In this document: piece by piece, positions 17,834-24,153 of the stretch
Layout of the letters: each line of letters starts with the position of its first letter
Numbering within the stretch: the first letter of the stretch is position 1
Assembly (NCBI RefSeq): GCF_043099315.1
Contig: NZ_CP170746.1
DNA from: Chlorogloeopsis fritschii
Lineage (GTDB): Bacteria; Cyanobacteriota; Cyanobacteriia; Cyanobacteriales; Nostocaceae
Length of the DNA: 64,000 nucleotides
Strand: one strand, 5' to 3'
Notes under the pieces: generated by a model
What the model saw: only the letters and a program-made list of their open reading frames with translations
What the model was told of the DNA's origin: nothing
Database searches by the model: none
Program-made: the position numbers and the translations under genes

Positions 17834-18082
17834 AGCAAGCAAAAATCATATTTTAGAAATCGACCACTGTCTTGGAAAGCTTTGAGCCTCGCTCCGCGAG
17901 GAGCTACGCTAACGGAGGAAACCTCCGCACCCTACCCTACGGGAACGCCTTACGGCGAACGGGAAGCCGCCTTCGGCGTCTACAAACTTTCCGCAGATGG
18001 ACACCGATAAACACAGATGAATCATCCGTGTGCATCTGTGTTTATCGGTGGTCATTATCATCATAAAATTGGATTTTGCAAT
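17834..18082. mobile_element. MITE-like element, copy 1, interrupted by a palindrome cluster
   Basis: The outer arms read AGCAAGCAAAAATCATATTT...AATCGACCAC (17834-17867) and CAGATGGACACCGATAAACA...TTGGATTTTGCAAT (17994-18082). Together they match the uninterrupted copies at 48031-48135 and 59734-59857 (the latter inverted). The body is an inverted repeat around CACAGATG/CATCTGTG. In this copy about 126 bp (17868-17993) of other palindromes separates the left arm from the body. No open frame inside. Confidence 0.7.
17868..17993. repeat. cluster of short GC-rich palindromes inside the MITE-like copy
   Basis: Successive hairpins occur here: CCTCGCTCCGCGAGG, GCGGAGG-type arms (CGGAGGAAACCTCCG), CCGTTCGCCGTAAGG-like arms, and GCCGCCTTCGGCG. 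They resemble the GC-rich repeat strings common in Nostocales. A CGGAGGAAACCCTC fragment of the same kind also occurs at about 36055. Confidence 0.7.
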
Positions 18083-18146
18083 CAATCTATGATGTGGTAA
18101 GACTCAAAGTGAGTTCGGGTAATTCACAAAGGCAACAGGTGATAGG

Positions 18147-19754
18147 TTACAGTTTTTCCCTATCACCTGTCCCCTGTTCTCTGTCCCCTATTTTCTTAGC
18201 GATCGCTTCTAATGGATTAGGTTGCAAATTTTGGGGTTGCGTATGTGGCAAAACTGTTAAGTAAGGATTTAACTGGGTTTCATCAACCCAACCAGAGTAA
18301 TATTTTACGCTTGTGAACTTTGGTGAAATTTCTAGTAATTCCAAATCGCCGCGAATTGCATTTGCAGTTCTTTTCCCACTAGCAGGATCAAAAGTAACAC
18401 CAATACCCCAAGGCCCACCACCAAACTCATTCATCGCAACTTCGTCAAATCCTCGCACGAAGCGCTCTCCATTCCAATGCCATTCAAAACCAGGCCAATA
18501 TACTGGTGGTTTTCCTGGTGGTAACAATCGCTGGAACTGTTCCAGACTTGCACCTTGATCCAGCTTTGCCGTAAAGCCTTTTTCTGTTCTTACTTCATAA
18601 CGTCCTTTCCGAGTTTGAAAGTCAACGGGACTCCACCAAAGTACTTCGACTGTTTCACTATTGTTAGTAGGAGATAAAGTCAAAGCAGGAGTTTGATTTG
18701 ATAATTCACTGTAAACTGGTAAACCTGCTTGTGGTAATTTAGCCATCGCTGCAAACCGCCAACAAGACCAATTTTCAGGATTATCAGCAGTTTGCAATTT
18801 AATTTGACAAACGCCGTTACCCGTGCCAACCCAAAGTGTATTATCTTCCAACAGAAGTTTGTTAGGGATTGCTCCAACTAAAGGACTATTGTTGACATTG
18901 TAAGAAGTTAAAGTACCAGAATTGAGATTTTGGGAATTAGGACGGTAAGCCACTAATCCTTGCCCAGGTATGTATAAATTACCTTCTCCACTTCTTTTTG
19001 TACCCATCCAAAATGTGGGATTATTAGCATCTCCTGTAATTGCTAAATCTGTAATTTGATGCGACACAAGTTCTGGTGGTTGAATTAATGTAATTTTATT
19101 TGTTTGTGGTTCATAACTAACAATAGTAGCGATACCATCATTGCCCTCTCCTTGCTCAAAAGCAACTGACCACCAAATGCGATTTTCCCAAATTACAGCA
19201 GCAGTAATTCGAGAAAGTCCTATTTGAGTTCCTATATTTGTATCGGTCTTTTGTTGTAATGCTTTGAGAGTGTATAGAGTTTGCCGTTGAGGATTTTTAC
19301 TATTAGGCGTAATTAATTCAAAAACAACTTTATCTTTGTTTGGATTTGGAATAGTTGGTGTTGCTGGTTCTCTAACAACTCGATACTGATAGTTTTGATT
19401 TTGAAATTTAATAGTTTGGAAATTTTGAGAATATTCTGGATAATTTTGCTGTTTTAATTCTTTAGATAAAGTTCCAGTTTTGACTATCCAAGAGTTATTA
19501 CCTCGACAGAAAACAAAATCATATTTTGATGTTTGAAAGCTGATAATATCAGCATTTAATATAATATTACGAATATGAAAATCAAACCGTTCGTAAAAAC
19601 TTTCTTGTTCTCCTGGTACAGCTAAAGAAACAGGTACAGATTGGGGACAATTTTTAATTTCTCCATTTGCAGCTTGAGTATCTTTTTCAATAACCTGAGC
19701 AGTGCAAGCATTAAGTAGTAATAAAAAACCTAAAATCTGGACAATACGCTTCAT
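18147..19754 (-). CDS. putative lipoprotein with propeller-like repeats
   Basis: A 535-residue protein. Start chosen at the Met at 19754, because it begins a classic lipoprotein signal: MKRIVQ, a hydrophobic run, then lipobox LLNAC with Cys17 as the lipid site. The upstream in-frame Met at 19796 would bury it. The body is beta-rich with LWVGTGNGVCQI and FWMGTKRSGEGN segments, like two-component-regulator propeller blades, and many WW/W residues. Function is unknown; the location would be the periplasm or the outer face of a membrane. The last ~14 residues (IGDREQGTGDREKL) are read from the short repeat at 18150-18190, so the native C-terminus was probably altered by repeat growth. Confidence 0.7.
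   Translation of the reverse strand: MKRIVQILGFLLLLNACTAQVIEKDTQAANGEIKNCPQSVPVSLAVPGEQESFYERFDFHIRNIILNADIISFQTSKYDFVFCRGNNSWIVKTGTLSKELKQQNYPEYSQNFQTIKFQNQNYQYRVVREPATPTIPNPNKDKVVFELITPNSKNPQRQTLYTLKALQQKTDTNIGTQIGLSRITAAVIWENRIWWSVAFEQGEGNDGIATIVSYEPQTNKITLIQPPELVSHQITDLAITGDANNPTFWMGTKRSGEGNLYIPGQGLVAYRPNSQNLNSGTLTSYNVNNSPLVGAIPNKLLLEDNTLWVGTGNGVCQIKLQTADNPENWSCWRFAAMAKLPQAGLPVYSELSNQTPALTLSPTNNSETVEVLWWSPVDFQTRKGRYEVRTEKGFTAKLDQGASLEQFQRLLPPGKPPVYWPGFEWHWNGERFVRGFDEVAMNEFGGGPWGIGVTFDPASGKRTANAIRGDLELLEISPKFTSVKYYSGWVDETQLNPYLTVLPHTQPQNLQPNPLEAIAKKIGDREQGTGDREKL
18150..18192. repeat. short-sequence repeat at the lipoprotein 3' end
   Basis: CCCTATCACCTGTCCCCTGT followed by TCTCTGTCCCCTA is a heptamer-type repeat of the CTGTCCC kind. 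The lipoprotein stop codon lies at its outer edge, so the repeat is translated. Confidence 0.6.
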
Positions 19755-19849
19755 AGACAAAATATACTCACCAACCTGCAAATTTTTTAAATCCATGCAA
19801 GTTTAGTGAGTATTACTCCTAAATTAATCTAATTTATTAGACACTACAT

Positions 19850-20284
19850 TTATTCAATTAGTTCCGATTTTAAGCGTTTTAATTGTCCTTGCAAATACTT
19901 ACCCCATTCTGCTGCTAAAGGAATTTCTGTGAACGGAACTCGCACTGATTGAGCAGGTTCTAAGAAGACAAATTCCAACTCAATAGCCCGGCCTTTCTGT
20001 GGTAGATTTTCTACATCAATAATATTGCCATCCACCATAAGGTTGATATTTTGAACATCATTCAAAGAAAAGGTTTCTAGCTTGATCGGGCCTTGAGGTG
20101 TGGGTTTGCCCCAAGTAATTGTGTTACCTTTTTGACCTAAAACAGCATAAATATCATACTTTGCTCGTTCAAATTGCTCTGCCCAGGTACGATAAGCTTC
20201 GATTTTTTGATACTCTTTCGAGCCTTGCCAAGCTAACCAGAAAAATGCTGCTAATAGAGGCAGCCATAAAAGACCACGTTCCAT
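19850..20284 (-). CDS. hypothetical protein with N-terminal membrane anchor (144 aa)
   Basis: Unrecognised. Residues 4-21 (GLLWLPLLAAFFWLAWQG) form one membrane helix or an uncleaved signal. The rest is a soluble domain with TWGKPTPQGPIKLETFSL and a beta-strand-rich middle (VQNINLMVDGNIIDVENL). It is on the same strand as, and 95 bp upstream of, the lipoprotein gene, so the two could be co-transcribed. Cyanobacteria carry many conserved proteins of this layout. Confidence 0.6.
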   Translation of the reverse strand: MERGLLWLPLLAAFFWLAWQGSKEYQKIEAYRTWAEQFERAKYDIYAVLGQKGNTITWGKPTPQGPIKLETFSLNDVQNINLMVDGNIIDVENLPQKGRAIELEFVFLEPAQSVRVPFTEIPLAAEWGKYLQGQLKRLKSELIE

Positions 20285-20468
20285 ATTGGAAGTTTAACTC
20301 TAGAGAAACATGAATAAGAGAAGCAGAAGGTAAAAGAAAAAAATCACTTTTTGAACTTTTACATTCTCATCTTTATATTTTCTGTAACTATTCTGCAAAT
20401 ATAGAGCTTCTTGGAGTCTGTATAAGTTATGTTAGTGAACAACTGGCAAAAAGCGGTGATGACTTGAT

Positions 20469-22319
20469 ATGAGAAGGTTTTTATTATTTTGCTTGTTTGT
20501 CATCGGGTTAAGTGCTGCGATATTTGGTTTCCTGAATTTTCAGGGACTGGCAGCTAAAGGTGAATTCGAGACAATTTTACTAGATTTTCGGGAAGATCTT
20601 CCTCAGGAGGCGGTGCAGCAAAAACTGGAGGCGATCGCTCAACAGTACAATGTTACACCCCGACTAGATAATAAATTCTCAGCTAGAGATAATGTATACA
20701 TTATCGAAGGCGATAAAAAACGACTTAAGAAACTGCGAAAGTCTGAAATTGCCAAAGCGACAGAATTTATTGAGCCAAATTATATTTACAGAATTCCTGA
20801 ACTAGGCAAAATTGCACACCTAGCAGAATTTGATTCACCTGGAGATTGTGACACCACAAGATCCACTGCTGGCGAGCCTAACGATCCCATGTACAGCAAG
20901 CAGTGGCATATGCACAACATTGGTGTTGTCGGCGCGTGGAACCAAACTAAAGGCAGTGGCATAACAGTAGCAGTGATTGACACTGGTGTGACTCGCGTGC
21001 GCGACTTGGTAGAAACAAAGTTTGTCAAAGGCTACGATTTTGTAAATGATCGCCAAGAAGCTAAGGACGATAACGGACACGGTACCCACGTTGCTGGGAC
21101 GATCGCTGAAGCTACCAATAACTACTATGGTGTAGCAGGAATTGCTTATGAAGCCAATTTGATGCCTTTAAAGGTGTTGAATGAATATGGCGGCGGAACC
21201 GTTGCCGATATAGCCGAAGCAATTAAATTTGCTGCTGATAACGGCGCAAATGTAATTAATATGAGCTTGGGCGGTGGCGGTGAAAGTCAATTAATGAAAG
21301 AAGCGATAGAATACGCCCACAAAAAAGGTGTTGTTATCGTTGCTGCGGCTGGAAACGAAAGTCAGAATTCTGCTGCCTATCCAGCGCGTTATCCCCGTGT
21401 CATAGGCGTTTCGGCATTAGGCCCCGATGGAGAAAAAGCCCCCTATTCTAACTTTGGTGCAGGGGTAGATATCTCGGCTCCTGGTGGTAGCGAAGCGGGC
21501 AAAGTTTTGCAACAAACCATCGATCCCGAAACTGGCGAGGCTGTATTTTTGGGCTTGCAGGGTACAAGCATGGCTTCACCCCACGTTGCTGGTGTTGCCG
21601 CATTAGTTGAAGCAACTGGTGTCAAAGAACCAGATGATGTTTTGAAAGTACTTCAAGAGTCGGCAAGAAAAATCCAGGACGATAGTTTAAACTACTACGG
21701 TGCTGGACAATTGAATGCCGAAGCCGCAGTTACACGTGCCTCACAAGGGCAAATTAGTTTCCAAGACTTTTTCCGCTGGCTGCGGGATAACGGCTATCTC
21801 AATCCTCGCTTTTGGATAGATGGCGGTGCTGTGGCACTGTTGCCTAAGATTTTGATGGTATTGGGTTCTTATCTGCTGGCTTGGTTTTTACGAGTTTACT
21901 TTCCGTTTACCTGGAGTTGGAGTTTATCGAGTGGTTTGATTGCTGGCAGTTCAGGATTATTCTTCCTGAAACCAGTCTACATTTTTGACTTGCCGCAGTG
22001 GCCTTTCCGGTTGTTGGGCAGTTCGATTCCCGAACTTGGCAATACACTTCAGGGAACTAATGCTTTTAACCCTCTGTTTGCTAGCGTTCTCATTCCTTTT
22101 GTGTTAGTAGCACTACTGCTCGGACATCCGCAATGGAAGTGGTTTGCGATCGGTACAACTTTAGGTGTAGCAGCCTGCTTAGGAGTGAGTGCCGTTTTCG
22201 ATCCCGCTGTTTGGGGACTTGGAAGTGGCATGATAGCTCGAATCTTCTTAATCATCAATGCCCTACTCTGTTTAGGACTAGCTCGTTTAGCAGTGAACAA
22301 TGAGGAACAACCCGCTTAA
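20469..22319 (+). CDS. subtilisin-like S8 serine protease with C-terminal membrane domain
   Basis: A 616-residue protein with a signal or anchor at residues 4-27. A prodomain-like region (about 35-100) follows, then the S8 catalytic domain. The triad is clear: Asp171 in VAVIDTGV, His204 in NGHGTHVAGT and Ser367 in GTSMASPHVAG. The oxyanion Asn lies in AAGNES near residue 297. After residue ~440 come about five hydrophobic segments (WIDGGAVALLPKILMVLGSY and on), so the protease is tethered to a membrane, an arrangement found in cyanobacterial S8 proteases. Substrate unknown. Its stop overlaps the longer reading of the next frame, but not that gene's likely start at 22411. Confidence 0.9.
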   Translation: MRRFLLFCLFVIGLSAAIFGFLNFQGLAAKGEFETILLDFREDLPQEAVQQKLEAIAQQYNVTPRLDNKFSARDNVYIIEGDKKRLKKLRKSEIAKATEFIEPNYIYRIPELGKIAHLAEFDSPGDCDTTRSTAGEPNDPMYSKQWHMHNIGVVGAWNQTKGSGITVAVIDTGVTRVRDLVETKFVKGYDFVNDRQEAKDDNGHGTHVAGTIAEATNNYYGVAGIAYEANLMPLKVLNEYGGGTVADIAEAIKFAADNGANVINMSLGGGGESQLMKEAIEYAHKKGVVIVAAAGNESQNSAAYPARYPRVIGVSALGPDGEKAPYSNFGAGVDISAPGGSEAGKVLQQTIDPETGEAVFLGLQGTSMASPHVAGVAALVEATGVKEPDDVLKVLQESARKIQDDSLNYYGAGQLNAEAAVTRASQGQISFQDFFRWLRDNGYLNPRFWIDGGAVALLPKILMVLGSYLLAWFLRVYFPFTWSWSLSSGLIAGSSGLFFLKPVYIFDLPQWPFRLLGSSIPELGNTLQGTNAFNPLFASVLIPFVLVALLLGHPQWKWFAIGTTLGVAACLGVSAVFDPAVWGLGSGMIARIFLIINALLCLGLARLAVNNEEQPA

Positions 22320-22410
22320 AAGATGGGAAGACAACCAGACGCGAAGACGCAGAGAATTTCTTTGTGTCCTCGTGTCCTATTTTTTTCTGGTCTTAGGAGT
22401 TTCTACAACT

Positions 22411-22644
22411 ATGAGTATCACAGTTCAAGGAACAATAGAACGCCGTGATATCGGTACTGGTGCTTGGGCACTAGTCACCGACGAAGGCGTTACCTACGAA
22501 ATCCTTAGAGGTGCTGACAAAAAGTTACTTCACCCAGGACAAAAAGCAAAAGTCACAGGCAAGGTACGTGAAGATGTAATGACAATGGCTATGATTGGCC
22601 CTGCCTTAGAAGTTAAATCCTTTGAGTTGCTTAGTTCTGACTAA
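22411..22644 (+). CDS. small conserved hypothetical protein (77 aa), OB-fold-like
   Basis: The start is the ATG at 22411 with AGGAG 12 bp upstream; the longer in-frame reading from 22300 runs through the subtilase end and a repeat-like stretch. The 77-residue product MSITVQGTIERRDIGTGAWA... is beta-rich. GTIERRDIG...VLVTDEGVTYEI-type alternation and HPGQKAKVTGKVREDVMT suggest a small OB-like barrel. It lies 92 bp after the subtilase, so it may share its transcript. It overlaps the convergent thioredoxin-like gene by 14 bp. Function unknown. Confidence 0.7.
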   Translation: MSITVQGTIERRDIGTGAWALVTDEGVTYEILRGADKKLLHPGQKAKVTGKVREDVMTMAMIGPALEVKSFELLSSD

Positions 22645-22957
22645 CGTCTGTAGAATCTAGAACTGCTTGCAATCGATTTCTAAATTCGCCTTTGGGATGC
22701 CCGCCTTTCACTTCACCCACAATTTGGAATTCTCCTTCTGGGGAATCACAAATAATGTAGGTGGGCCATCCCATTTCTGATTTATCTGGATATTGTGCTA
22801 ACAGTATTTGGCGATATTTACGATACATCGCCGTATCTTGCATTTTTACGTCAATGAATTGCAAACCCAGTTCTTGAGCCACCTTTTGGTCATAAAAAGA
22901 CATTTTGTGGCATAAACCGCAGTCTTCACTGGAGAATTTAATCACAGTTAACGGCAT
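22631..22957 (-). CDS. thioredoxin-family protein (CGLC)
   Basis: A 108-residue single thioredoxin fold: MPLTVIKFSSEDCGLCHKM has the CxxC pair (CGLC) right after the first strand. The cis-proline is in MGWPTYIIC near residue 64, followed by a GG-containing C-terminal strand region. There is no signal peptide, so it should act in the cytoplasm as a thiol-disulfide exchanger. CGLC differs from the classic CGPC, so redox potential and partners are open. It overlaps the convergent 77-aa gene tail to tail. Confidence 0.85.
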   Translation of the reverse strand: MPLTVIKFSSEDCGLCHKMSFYDQKVAQELGLQFIDVKMQDTAMYRKYRQILLAQYPDKSEMGWPTYIICDSPEGEFQIVGEVKGGHPKGEFRNRLQAVLDSTDVSQN

Positions 22958-23235
22958 GGACTAGCAACTGTCTGACTATTTACATAAGTATCGAATACTA
23001 GCATATCAAAAGTGACATCCTCCCACACCAAATCATCTTTAAAATCCAGCAGAACAACCGTAAAGACAGAAGTAAAACAGGCGTGATATCTACTTTTAGA
23101 GAAGAAGTTTTGTACCTTACTTATCTGCGCCTATCCGCAAATAGCTTTATTAATGGTAGAGAGATGAAAACAACCGAGCATTAGCAGTATTTAAAAATGA
23201 TAAAATAAATCAGTTTGCATTTAATAGGAATAAAT
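22958..23235. other. intergenic region between thioredoxin-like gene and NsiR1 array
   Basis: 278 bp, AT-rich. It begins with the promoter side of the thioredoxin-like gene and ends in the T-rich tail of the first NsiR1 unit (minus strand). No gene seen. Confidence 0.5.
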
Positions 23236-23294
23236 AAAAGAATCCCCTAGCAACCGATAGTCAACTAGGGGAGTTAGTTATCAGGGTGCATCTA
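23236..23294 (-). ncRNA. nsiR1: NsiR1-type small RNA, unit a
   Basis: On the minus strand, TCCGGA at 23328-23333 is followed by a possible -10 (GAGAAC at spacing 16 or TATAAT at spacing 23). The RNA would then be about GGTAGATGCACCCTGATAAC..., ending in a hairpin (CCCCTAG 23265-23271 / CTAGGGG 23244-23250) with tail ATTCTTTT. TCCGGA is the -35 motif of HetR-dependent DIF promoters in Anabaena, and NsiR1 lies in a tandem array before hetF there (established knowledge). Ends are approximate. Confidence 0.78.
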
Positions 23295-23327
23295 CCAAAT
23301 TATATGTTCTCGGAATAACCAGTAGTT

Positions 23328-23333
23328 TCCGGA
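23328..23333 (-). promoter_or_regulatory. TCCGGA (DIF-type) -35 motif of unit a
   Basis: One of four exact TCCGGA hexamers in the array (others at 23485-23490, 23635-23640 and 24003-24008). The unit at 23790 has TCCTGA at 23885-23890. All sit the same distance upstream of the conserved GGTAGATGCACC-like RNA start, which supports promoter function. Confidence 0.7.
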
Positions 23334-23382
23334 TAAATTTATGCACTTTTTGGACAAATTCTGAATGAATGTTTTTTGACAA

Positions 23383-23450
23383 GAAAAAATCCCCCAGGTG
23401 TTGGTATTAGCCAACAACTAGCTAGGGGAGTTAGTTATCAGGGTGCATCT
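23383..23450 (-). ncRNA. nsiR1: NsiR1-type small RNA, unit b
   Basis: TCCGGA at 23485-23490, -10 candidates TATAAC (spacing 16) or TAGAAC (spacing 23), and RNA body GTAGATGCACCCTGATAACT as in unit a. The terminator has a longer stem with an extra inner hairpin (GTTGG.../CCAAC) and a strong tail ATTTTTTCTT. This is the best terminator of the five. Confidence 0.78.
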
Positions 23451-23541
23451 ACCAAGTTCTATGTTATAAGACTAGCCAGTAGTTTCCGGATAAATTTGTG
23501 CAAATTTTGTATAAATTATAAATGAATGTTTATTTTTGTAT

Positions 23542-23600
23542 AGAAAAAATTCCCCATCAGCCAATAGCTAGCGAGGGGAATTAGTTATCAGGGTGTATCT
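23542..23600 (-). ncRNA. nsiR1: NsiR1-type small RNA, unit c
   Basis: TCCGGA at 23635-23640 and -10 candidates TAGAAC (spacing 16) or TAGAGA (spacing 23). The RNA starts GTAGATACACCCTGATAACT, with one base different from units a and b, and ends in TTCCCC...GGGGAA plus ATTTTTTC. Between this unit and the next, 23692-23735 looks like a decayed terminator of a further copy (CAGCTAATAGCTAGC compared with CAGCCAATAGCTAGC here). Confidence 0.75.
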
Positions 23601-23789
23601 ACTAATCTCTACGTTCTATCAGCAACCAGTATGCTCCGGACAAATTGATGAAAATGAGAGTAAATAGTTTGAGAAATAATAAAAAGTTTTAAGCAGCTAA
23701 TAGCTAGCAAACAGAATGATTAAGCTAATTTTATTTATTACTATCTTCAGAAAACAAATGAGCTATTTAGGAGGCGATCGCGCTATTAA

Positions 23790-23850
23790 AGTAAATCCCT
23801 AGTGGTTTGGTTACCAACCAGCTAGGGAATTGAGTAATCAAGGTACATCT
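23790..23850 (-). ncRNA. nsiR1: NsiR1-type small RNA, unit d (degenerate promoter)
   Basis: The -35 reads TCCTGA instead of TCCGGA and the -10 candidates are CAGAAC or TACTTA. The RNA body has GTAGATGTACCTTGATTACT. The hairpin TCCCTAG/CTAGGGA remains but the T tail is weak (ATTTACTTT). It is probably weaker or silent; the conserved spacing shows common descent. Confidence 0.65.
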
Positions 23851-23907
23851 ACTAATAAGTATGTTCTGACTGTAACTATCAACCTCAGGATAAATTTTGC
23901 TCAATCT

Positions 23908-23969
23908 TATAGAGAAACTCCCCTGAGCTTATCAGTCAAGCAGGGGAGTTAAAGTTCAAGGTGCATCTA
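23908..23969 (-). ncRNA. nsiR1: NsiR1-type small RNA, unit e (nearest hetF)
   Basis: TCCGGA at 24003-24008, TAGAAC at spacing 16, RNA body GTAGATGCACCTTGAACTTT, then a perfect 9-bp stem ACTCCCCTG/CAGGGGAGT (23917-23925/23941-23949) with tail TTTCTCT. The unit lies 146 bp before the hetF start and points away from hetF. A long hetF leader would therefore be antisense to it. A weak further copy may exist at 24059-24085 (ACAAGATGCATCTA). Confidence 0.75.
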
Positions 23970-24153
23970 CCAATAAAAATGTTCTAGGCACCGTAGTTGA
24001 AATCCGGACTAAAGTTGTAGAAGCCAGTTACTAAAATAAATAAATCTAGAAACATCTCAGTGACAAGATGCATCTAATTTTATTAGACCAGGCTATACAT
24101 AGAGTTGCTGTTAGCGTTGGAAACCAAATTTGAGGAGGCAAACAGGAGAAGTT

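Noticed and set aside
22958..24130. CRISPR array upstream of hetF
   Set aside because: The repeat units are ~150 bp apart with promoter and terminator signals; there are no short uniform repeats with unique spacers, so these are sRNA genes.
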